Shown here: positions 1-4,978 of the stretch, in pieces | Position numbering within the stretch: the stretch's first letter is position 1 | How the letters are laid out: every line of letters starts with the position of its first letter | NCBI GenBank assembly: GCA_012511315.1 | Contig: JAAZGI010000253.1 | Coordinates: 1 to 5,781 of the forward strand | DNA from: Clostridium sp. | Lineage (GTDB): Bacteria; Bacillota; Clostridia; Clostridiales; Clostridiaceae | Length of the DNA stretch: 5,781 bases | Direction of reading: 5' to 3' | Notes under the pieces: model-generated | The model's input: only the letters and a program-made list of their open reading frames with translations | The model's database searches: none | What the model was told of the DNA's origin: nothing | Position numbers and translations under genes: made by a program

Positions 1-96
1 GCTGTCGGTGGTGGTCCCAGGGGAAACACACCCGCTCAAGGATACTGTTAAAGTAAGAACCACCATGGTGGCGATTGATTTTATTCGAAGTGTCAT
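1..96 (-). CDS. Lipoprotein, N-terminal part only (cut by window edge)
   Basis: On the minus strand an ATG at 96-94 follows the ribosome binding site GAAGGGAG (complement of about 103-110). It opens a frame of 32 codons that stays open to the window edge. The peptide has a short basic start (MTLRIKS), a hydrophobic stretch at residues 8-19 and the lipobox LSGC at residues 20-23. It would therefore be cleaved before Cys23 by signal peptidase II and anchored to the outer face of the membrane. The residues just after Cys are Ser/Thr/Gly/Pro-rich (VSPGTTTDS), a typical flexible tether. What the mature protein does cannot be seen. Solute-binding proteins and the lipoprotein-type YidC insertases of Lactobacillales both begin like this. 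It is divergent from the PAP2 gene. Confidence 0.8.
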   Translation of the reverse strand, partial: MTLRIKSIATMVVLTLTVSLSGCVSPGTTTDS

Positions 97-117
97 TTGA
101 CTCGCTCCCTTCAATAA

Positions 118-154
118 TTAACAATGTTGTTATGTTAAGGTTATTCTTATTATA
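118..154 (-). promoter_or_regulatory. Putative promoter and dyad upstream of the lipoprotein gene
   Basis: On the minus strand a perfect -10 hexamer TATAAT lies at 154-149. No good -35 is present at 17 bases (ACCTTA is poor), so the promoter call is moderate. Between it and the start codon are nested inverted repeats: TAACAA at 119-124 with TTGTTA at 127-132, and TTAACA at 118-123 with TGTTAA at 133-138. They would sit in the leader and could be an operator. No known regulator motif is recognised. Confidence 0.35.
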
Positions 155-172
155 GCGAACTTTGGTTACAAT
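144..172 (+). promoter_or_regulatory. Candidate promoter for the PAP2 gene
   Basis: TTCTTA at 144-149 and TACAAT at 167-172 are 17 bases apart, which would start transcription near 179 and give a leader of about 20 bases. The -35 is weak. It overlaps the divergent -10 of the lipoprotein gene, so the two promoters would compete. This was assigned by spacing and hexamer match only. Confidence 0.35.
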
Positions 173-200
173 AAGGTTAATACACCTGAGGAGAATTATT

Positions 201-857
201 ATGAAACAAACATTAGATCAAGAAAAGCAGCTGATTCACAAGATTGGTCATGGTATATACTTCTTTATTTTGATTGCCTTTATAGTGCTAGCCCTGGGGG
301 TTAGGTCAGGCTCCACTCTGCCTTTAGATGAGGCGATCCTTAAGAGTATTAACCAATGGTCGTCACAAAGTTTTGATCGAGCCATTCTATTTTTGACCAC
401 ATTGGCTGGACCAATCCTTGCGACAACCATTGGCGTCCTACTTTTTATTTTCTTTTTAATTGAGAAGAAAAAGTTAAATAGCCTTTATGTGGTGCTAACC
501 ATGGCTGGAACCTTTCTAATTAATACAGGCTTAAAACTATACTTTGGACGAACTAGACCGGCTCTTTGGCCAGCTTTAGTGGAAGAGGGCTCTCATTCTT
601 TCCCCTCAGGCCATTCAATGATCAGTATGGCGATTGCTTTAACCGTGGTCATATTATTTTATAACTCGAAATTTAGGAGGACGATCATTGTCTTGGGTAT
701 TGTGTATGTAACAATCATTGGTTTTACTAGACTCTACCTTGGTGTTCACTACCCATCAGACGTGCTGGGTGGCTGGATGGCCAGTATTCTATGGGTTTCC
801 TTGGTGAGCAAACTTATGTTGCGAAATAAAACGTTTCGCCAGAATATTTTGTCTTAA
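201..857 (+). CDS. PAP2-family membrane phosphatase (phosphatidic acid / undecaprenyl-PP phosphatase type)
   Basis: This 218-residue integral membrane protein carries all three signature motifs of the PAP2 acid phosphatase superfamily. C1 is KLYFGRTRP (residues 112-120), C2 is PSGH (135-138, with His138 the predicted acid) and C3 is R177-x5-H183-x3-D187, with His183 the predicted nucleophile. Hydrophobic segments lie at about 19-35, 61-87, 95-110, 139-154, 160-175 and 188-204, so the active site faces outward as in the family. Members dephosphorylate lipid phosphates such as phosphatidic acid, phosphatidylglycerol phosphate or undecaprenyl pyrophosphate; the substrate cannot be told here. I chose the ATG at 201 over the in-frame TTG at 162 because GAGGAGAA sits 7 bases before it. 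No terminator lies directly after the stop, so readthrough would end at the small RNA terminator at 1020-1049. Degraded relatives of this gene lie further right. Confidence 0.95.
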   Translation: MKQTLDQEKQLIHKIGHGIYFFILIAFIVLALGVRSGSTLPLDEAILKSINQWSSQSFDRAILFLTTLAGPILATTIGVLLFIFFLIEKKKLNSLYVVLTMAGTFLINTGLKLYFGRTRPALWPALVEEGSHSFPSGHSMISMAIALTVVILFYNSKFRRTIIVLGIVYVTIIGFTRLYLGVHYPSDVLGGWMASILWVSLVSKLMLRNKTFRQNILS

Positions 858-902
858 GTCTCCAGGGAAAGATTGGGAGCATTCGAATTCACAATTTGTT
901 AA

Positions 903-941
903 TGATAATTACTATCATTTAGGCCTTGGATATGATATATT
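903..941 (+). promoter_or_regulatory. Fur-box-like operator and extended -10 promoter, small RNA copy 1
   Basis: TGATAAT-T-ACTATCA (903-917) is a 7-1-7 dyad with one mismatched pair. It is nearly identical to the Gram-positive Fur box consensus TGATAATnATTATCA, and its symmetry extends to 901-919. Eighteen bases downstream is TATATT (936-941) preceded by TG at 933-934, an extended -10. No good -35 is present. The box covers about -45 to -31 relative to a predicted start near 948, where bound Fur would block polymerase. That Fur rather than PerR or Zur binds is inferred from the motif. Confidence 0.75.
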
Positions 942-947
942 AAATAT

Positions 948-1049
948 ACGGAAACTATAAAGTTTAATTACTTATATTTCATATTTCCCCTTTTTTACAC
1001 GATTAGTCTAATTTCCCTTAAAGAGCAGTTTCCCCAACTGCTCTTTTTT
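948..1049 (+). ncRNA. Predicted Fur-regulated small RNA, copy 1
   Basis: The predicted transcript is about 102 nt, from 7 bases after the -10 to the end of the T-run. It opens with a small hairpin (AAACT 952-956, loop ATAA, AGTTT 961-965). An A/U-rich single-stranded stretch follows, with TTTCCCC (984-990) and TTTCCC (1012-1017). It ends in a terminator whose loop is TCCCC. It has no start codon with a ribosome site and no ORF of note. C-rich single-stranded runs plus iron control are the hallmark of RNAs such as FsrA and IsrR, which pair with G-rich ribosome sites of iron-protein mRNAs. I infer the same role here. This copy differs from the other two in the loop and C-run. It may also be released as the 3' end of the PAP2 mRNA. 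Confidence 0.7.
1020..1049 (+). terminator. Intrinsic terminator of small RNA copy 1 (and likely of the PAP2 gene)
   Basis: An 11-bp perfect stem AAAGAGCAGTT (1020-1030) pairs with 1036-1046 around a TCCCC loop. The T-run 1044-1049 overlaps the stem end. Confidence 0.93.
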
Positions 1050-1119
1050 CGGCAAAATTGCTATTAATAAAACTTATGCCGCATAGGACTTGAAAAAAGT
1101 TCAAGAGACTTCAGAACGG

Positions 1120-1431
1120 TTAATCTTCAATCCAAATTGGCAAGGTTTGTTTAATTATCACTTTGCTGACGTTATTAAAAGGAGCTTATCTTTGGCGAAA
1201 TAAAGGTCAAGCGGTAATCTTATTTAAAACAGATAAACAAATTTTAGGAATAGAAAGAAAATCAAGGAAGGATGATCAAAGGTCCTAGAGGAAATAGGCT
1301 ATTAATTTGGCAACTTTTCCGTAGATGATTATTTTTAAATTGGTCTTACAATTAGTTGCTATCAGAGTATATTGGCTGGTTGGTGGACTAATATCTTCTG
1401 GCGAGATGATAAACCAAGGATTTTTGAATGA
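1120..1431 (+). pseudogene. Decayed PAP2 phosphatase remnant between small RNA copies 1 and 2
   Basis: No open frame crosses this stretch, but pieces read as a PAP2 protein in shifted frames. At 1151-1204 the peptide LIITLLTLLKGAYLWRNK resembles the second membrane helix and its basic cytoplasmic end. At 1369-1401 ILAGWWTNIFW matches VLGGWMASILW of the intact gene (762-794), the segment after the C3 motif. It is followed by RDDKPRIFE and a stop at 1429-1431. The two pieces are in different frames, and the RP and PSGH motifs cannot be found. The end of the W-rich piece lies 84 bases before copy 2; the matching point in the intact gene lies 91 bases before copy 1. The alignment was made by eye; the C-terminal piece is the stronger evidence. 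Confidence 0.6.
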
Positions 1432-1502
1432 GATGTTTGCTAGTTCCATTTATCTTGAAATTCACTAGATGGATTGCTGCAACTGAATTTACAATTTGTT
1501 AA

Positions 1503-1541
1503 TGATAATTACTATCATTTAGCCCTTGGATGTGATATATT
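1503..1541 (+). promoter_or_regulatory. Fur-box-like operator and extended -10 promoter, small RNA copy 2
   Basis: The 15-bp dyad (1503-1517) is identical to copy 1. The -10 TATATT at 1536-1541 keeps the TG extension at 1533-1534. The bases between box and -10 vary slightly (AGCCC for AGGCC, TGTGAT for TATGAT), which argues that the box and the extended -10 are the constrained parts. Confidence 0.75.
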
Positions 1542-1547
1542 AAATGT

Positions 1548-1653
1548 ACGGAAACTATAAAGTTTAAATACTTATATTTCATATTTCCCCCTTTTTACAC
1601 GATTAGTACAATTTCCCTTAAAGAGCAGTTCTCCCCAACTGCTCTTATTTTTT
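1548..1653 (+). ncRNA. Predicted Fur-regulated small RNA, copy 2
   Basis: The predicted transcript is about 106 nt with the same architecture as copy 1: a 5' hairpin at 1552-1565, a C-run now of five (1587-1591), TTTCCC at 1612-1617 and a terminator with the loop CTCCCC (1631-1636). No ORF is present. It is inferred to act as an antisense RNA on ribosome binding sites. The longer loop exposes the sequence UUCUCCCC, better suited than copy 1 to pairing with a GGGGAGAA-type site, so the copies may differ in targets. Confidence 0.7.
1621..1653 (+). terminator. Intrinsic terminator of small RNA copy 2
   Basis: A 10-bp perfect stem AAGAGCAGTT (1621-1630) pairs with 1637-1646. The loop is CTCCCC, and six T at 1648-1653 follow a single A. 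Confidence 0.93.
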
Positions 1654-1784
1654 CGAAAAATATATTTGATCTAGTGATGTCACCTAGCCTCGAATGACTA
1701 TTTAAATATTAATGTCGTTAATTCTTGATTAAGAGTGAAAAGTATTATTCTTGAATCCTGTGCTGGCTTTCGAAAAAAGAGCTA

Positions 1785-1850
1785 GTTTTGAATTAATTGA
1801 AATCAGATAGATTGGCTAGTTGGGTGCAGATATTGGTTGCTAGTGTTTGA
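1785..1850 (+). pseudogene. Second, more decayed PAP2 C-terminal remnant between copies 2 and 3
   Basis: The stretch from about 1785 aligns by eye with 1331-1420 of the first remnant (ATCAGA..ATTGGCT.GTTGG in both). It reads LASWVQILVASV before a stop at 1848-1850, equivalent to the LAGWWTNIFW segment. The similarity continues weakly to the start of copy 3 (CAAGGAT, CTTATCTT/TTTATCTT and GATGGATTG shared in order). The piece ends 84 bases or so before copy 3, the same distance as in the first remnant. The rest of the gap (1654-1784) shows nothing recognisable. On its own this fragment would not be identifiable; it depends on the first remnant. Confidence 0.45.
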
Positions 1851-1941
1851 GACAAGGATATTTAAAAAGTGGTTTGGAAGCAAGACTTATCTTAAAATGT
1901 TGTTGGATGGATTGGCAGTAAATAAATTCACAATTTGTTAA

Positions 1942-1980
1942 TGATAATTACTATCATTTAGGCTTTGGATATGATATATT
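1942..1980 (+). promoter_or_regulatory. Fur-box-like operator and extended -10 promoter, small RNA copy 3
   Basis: The dyad (1942-1956) is again unchanged, and TATATT (1975-1980) has the TG extension at 1972-1973. Three identical 15-bp boxes at the same distance from the same -10 indicate that regulation, not only the RNA, is conserved. Confidence 0.75.
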
Positions 1981-1986
1981 AAATGT

Positions 1987-2095
1987 ACGGAAACTATAAA
2001 GTTTAAATACTTATATTTTCATATTTCCCCCTTTTACACGATTAGTACAATTTCCCTTAAAGAGCAGTTCTCCCCAACTGCTCTTATTTTTTTTT
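1987..2095 (+). ncRNA. Predicted Fur-regulated small RNA, copy 3
   Basis: The predicted transcript is about 109 nt. The 5' hairpin is at 1991-2004, the five-C run at 2027-2031, TTTCCC at 2051-2056 and the CTCCCC loop at 2070-2075. It differs from copy 2 mainly by a gained T near 2016-2019 and a lost T after the C-run. No gene follows in the same direction; the next genes are convergent. This rules out a leader or riboswitch role and favours a free trans-acting RNA. Confidence 0.7.
2060..2095 (+). terminator. Intrinsic terminator of small RNA copy 3
   Basis: A 10-bp stem (2060-2069 with 2076-2085) closes a CTCCCC loop. A single A and then nine T (2087-2095) follow, the longest T-run of the three copies. 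Confidence 0.93.
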
Positions 2096-2108
2096 GAGAA
2101 ATTAAGAT

Positions 2109-2153
2109 TAAGAAGAGAGACTCCCCACATTTGTGGCAGAGCCTCTCTTCTTA
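2109..2153 (-). terminator. Terminator-like hairpin after the acetyltransferase operon
   Basis: An 11-bp perfect outer stem (2109-2119 with 2143-2153) encloses an inner stem CCACA (2125-2129) with TGTGG (2132-2136). It lies 30 bases past the stop of the second acetyltransferase gene. On the minus strand it is followed by a moderately T-rich stretch (TTAATCTTAATTT). It also separates the convergent small RNA array from the operon. Confidence 0.7.
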
Positions 2154-2182
2154 TCTGTTAATAGCAATGTTTAGCCGCCTTT

Positions 2183-2707
2183 TTAAACCGAGGCGATAAA
2201 TTCTTCTTGCAGTAGACCAAAGATCAAGGCATCATGATAAGAACCGTTACGGAAGACGTGATCGCGCATAACAACTTCTTTTTTAAAGCCGGCTTGGGTC
2301 AAGATGACCTCAGCTGCTTTATTGAATGAAGGGATGATGGTGGTGCACTTATTCATGTTCATCTCAAGAAAAATACGATCAAGGATTAGTTTCAAGGCAT
2401 CGCTGCCGTACCCTTTATCCAACTGAGAGGCTATTATTTGCAAACTAATCTGACAATGACGATCTTTAAACAGGGAATCCAACTCAAGGACGCCGATTAT
2501 TTGATCTGAGTAGTTTTCGATTAGGTAATAAAAATGGTTGGCGTCAAGATCCTGCTCAAACCTTTTATGCACCATAGCTTCGGTGTAAGGTGGGATAAGA
2601 TTTTGAATGGTTTGGGATCTTGTTTCCTCATCATTGAGTAGTAGAGTGAGCGTAGCTAAATCATCTTGATGATAAGATCTTAACTTAGTTAGTTTTCCAG
2701 GTAACAT
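2183..2707 (-). CDS. GNAT N-acetyltransferase, divergent paralogue (RimJ/RimL-like)
   Basis: This 174-residue protein has the layout of the RimJ/RimL/SpeG-like branch of the GNAT family, which transfers acetyl from acetyl-CoA to an amine of a protein, polyamine or small molecule. Motif A reads QLDKGYGSDAL (95-105), with the glycine pair G99-Y-G101 of the pyrophosphate loop, but the first Arg/Gln of RxxGxG is Leu96. At the position of the Tyr that usually acts as general acid (LYEKCGF in the neighbour, Tyr138) it has Leu136 (ILTQAGF), so catalysis may be altered or lost. The ATG directly abuts the stop of the upstream gene (TAAATG), and its ribosome site GGAGGTG lies within that gene's last codons, implying coupled translation. 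The pair look like old duplicates. The substrate is unknown. Confidence 0.9.
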   Translation of the reverse strand: MLPGKLTKLRSYHQDDLATLTLLLNDEETRSQTIQNLIPPYTEAMVHKRFEQDLDANHFYYLIENYSDQIIGVLELDSLFKDRHCQISLQIIASQLDKGYGSDALKLILDRIFLEMNMNKCTTIIPSFNKAAEVILTQAGFKKEVVMRDHVFRNGSYHDALIFGLLQEEFIASV

Positions 2708-3235
2708 TTAAACACCTCCATATTCACGTTTCAGGATACTGAAAACCAATTGATCGTCATAATGACCTTGACGGTACACTTGTTGACGCAAGGTTCCTTC
2801 ATACTGAAAACCGCACTTTTCATAAAGACGCCGACCGCCTTCATTGCTCTGATAGACTGTTAAGGTGATTTTATGAAGATTTAATTCTTCAAAGGCAAAG
2901 GCAAGGAGCAAACGGAGGGCATCCGTACCATAGCCTTTGCCACGTGCCTGAGGATGGAGGATAATAGAGAAGAAGGATCTGTGAGAGATGCGATCAATAC
3001 TCCGAAGTTGGATGGTTCCTAAAAACTGATCCGTAGTTTTATCGGCAATGGCAAACGTGATCATGTCCTCTCGAGTAGAATGTTTGAGCCAGTGAGCTTG
3101 AAAATCTTCTGTTTTTGGACGAGGTGCTGAATCGGTAAAAGTAGAATAGGTTTCATAATCGTTGACGTAGTCCATAATATGGGGAAGATCATCGGGCGAA
3201 AGTGCCCGTAGCGTTACTTTTTTTCCGTGATACAA
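2708..3235 (-). CDS. GNAT N-acetyltransferase (RimJ/RimL/SpeG-like)
   Basis: This 175-residue single-domain acetyltransferase is of ordinary length for the family. It has the N-terminal strand VTLRALSPDD typical of RimJ/RimL-like proteins. Motif A is ARGKGYGTDAL (97-107), with R98-x2-G101-x-G103 for acetyl-CoA pyrophosphate binding. Motif B is N131 with GRRLYEKCGF (134-143), including Tyr138, the usual general acid. The start is TTG at 3235-3233: it follows AGGAGGTGAT, a near-perfect complement of the 16S rRNA tail, 5 bases after the last G-T of that site, and no in-frame ATG is better placed. It is the first gene of a two-gene operon. Candidate roles include ribosomal protein N-terminal acetylation, polyamine acetylation or detoxification; the sequence does not choose between them. 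Confidence 0.93.
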   Translation of the reverse strand: MYHGKKVTLRALSPDDLPHIMDYVNDYETYSTFTDSAPRPKTEDFQAHWLKHSTREDMITFAIADKTTDQFLGTIQLRSIDRISHRSFFSIILHPQARGKGYGTDALRLLLAFAFEELNLHKITLTVYQSNEGGRRLYEKCGFQYEGTLRQQVYRQGHYDDQLVFSILKREYGGV

Positions 3236-3254
3236 GATATCACCTCCTGGATTG

Positions 3255-3283
3255 ATTATAGATTAGTGATTAATAATTGGCAA
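3255..3283 (-). promoter_or_regulatory. Promoter of the acetyltransferase operon
   Basis: On the minus strand TTGCCA (3283-3278) and a perfect TATAAT (3260-3255) are separated by exactly 17 bases. Transcription would start about 7 bases on, at or next to the A of AGGAGG. The leader would then be only about 14 bases, with the ribosome site at its very 5' end. No operator is visible, so constitutive expression is likely. Confidence 0.85.
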
Positions 3284-3350
3284 AATATCAGGGAATTAAC
3301 AGATTTTTCAGGTTATTGTGCTGATAATGGAGTAAAATAACAGTAATAGT

Positions 3351-3379
3351 ATTACAATAGCATGATTATAAGCTATATA
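3351..3379 (+). promoter_or_regulatory. Weak candidate promoter for the 3402 gene
   Basis: ATTACA (3351-3356) and TATATA (3374-3379) are 17 bases apart, each matching 4 of 6 consensus bases. The region is very AT-rich, so other choices (TACAAT at 3353, TATAAG at 3366) are possible. The promoter must lie between 3284 and 3390. Confidence 0.3.
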
Positions 3380-3401
3380 AACTCAAAGAAAGGAGAACTT
3401 T

Positions 3402-4523
3402 ATGGCGAATGAGGATAAAAAAGATTGGACGAGAAATCAAAATGGCTATAAATCTAAAAAAGGTAAAGAGCCTGAGTACCTTGGTGAGACAGAGCTCCAT
3501 GATAATTCTGTTAAAGGTTCGACACATCTAAAATCAAATAGCAAAGAAGAATTAAAGAATGGTGTTGATGAGACATCAGCCGATAAGGAAGAGCGTTCGA
3601 GCTTTATGCGGAAATTTTTAAATCGAAATTCAGTAGAAGATGAAGATGAATCGATTGAGGGAGCTCGAGTCAATAAGTTACCATTGTTTGATGATAATTT
3701 GGATTCTGTGATCGCTGAAGAATCTACTCGTCAAGCACCCATGCATTTATTAGGGGAAGATGAGTCTACAGCAACTACAGCTGCTCGCCTATTCCGCGAA
3801 AAAGACTATGCAGCAATGGAACCTGAAAACTTAGAGGATGAGGAAGCAATCACCGAGTCAAAACGTCCTAGTAATCGAAACAAAAATAGGGCTATTGCTG
3901 CCTTAATTCTAGGTGCCATAGCAGTCCTTTTAATTTTTTTCGCCCCCAATTTACAAGAGTTTATTTTTAAAACCCAGGATAATTCATTGATTTTTAATTC
4001 GCCCTCAGGCCTTTACGGCCCTCGAGCCGGTGTTATTGAGATTTTATTGGGAATTTTTGCTTTGGTAATGGTGATATCAACTTTCTTTGGTAACCGCAAG
4101 ACGCACACCTCTCGGAAAGACCAACCAGAGACAAAAAGACGGAATCCATTCCGAATTGCCGGACTCATTATGCTGGTCTTGATTCCACTGGGCTTTGCCT
4201 CTTTGTTTAAATTTACAGAATTCCGCAATGACAATATCCGCTTCTCAAGCTTGTTTAATCAAAATGAACTAGCAAGCTACAGCCAGGTGCAAAAGCAAAC
4301 CATCTATAATGAGGGCGATGATATTTTCTACACACTACAAACCAGCGGCTCGCCAGAAACTACAATAAAAATTACTGATTTCCCAGTGGAAGACATAAAA
4401 AAACTGGATCTTAAATTACCTGTTGAACGGAATGTAAGCATCTCCACTGAAGTAATTAATAAGATGGTAGAAAGAGAGATTTACACGCGAGATGAAGCTC
4501 TTCGTCTATTTATCAACAAATAA
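3402..4523 (+). CDS. Unrecognised membrane protein with acidic N-terminus and three membrane helices
   Basis: I do not recognise a family for this 373-residue protein. AAAGGAGA lies 5 bases before the ATG. Residues 1-163 are hydrophilic and low-complexity, rich in Glu, Asp, Lys, Ser and Asn, with acidic clusters at 79-86 and 142-149, and are likely disordered. Three hydrophobic segments follow at about 164-182, 209-230 and 251-270. Basic residues cluster just before the first (KRPSNRNKNR) and between the second and third (231-251). By the positive-inside rule the N-terminus is cytoplasmic and the last 100 residues are outside. The outer tail is polar with a helical end. No signal peptide or catalytic motif is visible. 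It is monocistronic, with its own terminator. A role as a membrane scaffold or envelope-stress protein is conceivable but unsupported. Confidence 0.9.
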   Translation: MANEDKKDWTRNQNGYKSKKGKEPEYLGETELHDNSVKGSTHLKSNSKEELKNGVDETSADKEERSSFMRKFLNRNSVEDEDESIEGARVNKLPLFDDNLDSVIAEESTRQAPMHLLGEDESTATTAARLFREKDYAAMEPENLEDEEAITESKRPSNRNKNRAIAALILGAIAVLLIFFAPNLQEFIFKTQDNSLIFNSPSGLYGPRAGVIEILLGIFALVMVISTFFGNRKTHTSRKDQPETKRRNPFRIAGLIMLVLIPLGFASLFKFTEFRNDNIRFSSLFNQNELASYSQVQKQTIYNEGDDIFYTLQTSGSPETTIKITDFPVEDIKKLDLKLPVERNVSISTEVINKMVEREIYTRDEALRLFINK

Positions 4524-4550
4524 TTAAACTCAAATAATTGACAAAAAAGC

Positions 4551-4605
4551 AAAGAATGCCAGAGTATATCATTTCCCAAGGATTGATAAGACTCTGGCAT
4601 TCTTT
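4551..4605. terminator. Strong terminator after the 3402 gene, probably bidirectional
   Basis: A 15-bp perfect stem (4551-4565 with 4591-4605) carries an inner TATCA (4567-4571) / TGATA (4584-4588) stem. On the plus strand the end is T-rich (ATTCTTTCCTT). On the minus strand the hairpin is followed by GCTTTTTTG, an even better T-run. It lies 27 bases after the stop of the membrane protein. Confidence 0.88.
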
Positions 4606-4975
4606 CCTTAGCAATCGTATATTTCGGTTGCCTGTTGGTTCGTTGCGAAGACCTTGGGAGAGATAAAAAACTTTAGATTAAACTGGTAGACCTGATAAGT
4701 CAAATAAGGAGGTTGAAGCCTTTAGGTTTAAACCAAATTATGCCTTTTGACAAAGAATCTTGTTCTCTTGAATAATTCATGTAAGTAAGGGTAGAAAAGC
4801 TTAAAAAATGATGGTTTGGGTTAAAGGCAAGGCGAAATAGAAAGCTTAAAGCTGAAACTATAATCTGTAACTGGGACCTTTATCATGATTCCAGTGGCTT
4901 TACTCCATGCCTTAATCTTGACTTTGCTTAAAAAGTCACTAATTTAAAGGCCACGTTAAGAATTTAAATAAAAAA
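4606..4975. other. Gene-free stretch of about 370 bases
   Basis: No frame on either strand has both a plausible start with a ribosome site and a useful length. The longest coding-like piece is on the minus strand, about 4932-4828. It is an open run of roughly 34 codons containing IKAWSKATGIMIKVPV, with no start signal, and might be debris of a lost gene. A perfect 10-bp palindrome GGTTTAAACC is at 4725-4734. The flanking hairpins both carry their T-runs on the minus strand, which would fit a former minus-strand gene here. Nothing can be identified. Confidence 0.5.
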
Positions 4976-4978
4976 GTG

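Larger units (their letters stand above)
885..2095 (+). repeat. Array of three direct copies of a 165-171 bp non-coding unit
   Basis: Copies run 885-1049, 1485-1653 and 1925-2095, all in the plus direction. By eye they differ at about 5-10 positions each (roughly 94-95% identical), while the DNA between them (435 and 271 bp) is far more divergent. Copies 2 and 3 share features absent from copy 1: TGTACGG for TATACGG, a five-C run for four, GTACAA for GTCTAA and a CTCCCC terminator loop. They are therefore sisters. Each copy contains, in order, a Fur-like dyad, an extended -10, a small 5' hairpin, C-rich single strand and an intrinsic terminator. There are no terminal inverted repeats or target-site duplications as expected for an insertion element, and no ORF lies inside. 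Confidence 0.95.

Noticed and set aside
162..200. TTG start at 162 for the PAP2 protein
   Set aside because: It has no ribosome site and adds 13 non-conserved basic residues, whereas the ATG at 201 has GAGGAGAA at good distance.
248..430. 60-codon minus-strand frame inside the PAP2 gene
   Set aside because: It is a shadow of the PAP2 reading frame with no ribosome site or family features.
885..1653. Exact 600-base distance between copies 1 and 2 as a designed period
   Set aside because: Copy 3 lies 439-440 bases further on, so the round number is chance.
885..2095. CRISPR array
   Set aside because: Repeats are about 165 bp, spacers are 435 and 271 bp, and no cas genes are visible.
885..2095. 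Insertion sequence or MITE
   Set aside because: The copies lack terminal inverted repeats and target duplications, keep one orientation, and share flanking PAP2 remnants, which fits segmental duplication better.
1925..2095. Riboswitch or leader attenuator
   Set aside because: No gene follows any copy in the same direction; the genes after copy 3 are convergent.
3446..3673. 75-codon minus-strand frame inside the membrane protein gene
   Set aside because: Ser-rich shadow of the acidic plus-strand coding sequence.
4013..4234. 73-codon minus-strand frame inside the membrane protein gene
   Set aside because: Shadow frame without start signals.
4725..4734. GGTTTAAACC palindrome as a metal-regulator box
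   Set aside because: It resembles an MntR/DtxR site only loosely and has no promoter or gene beside it.
4714..4792. Small minus-strand peptide of 26 codons (MNYSREQDS...)
   Set aside because: No ribosome site and no recognisable sequence; it lies in the gene-free stretch.
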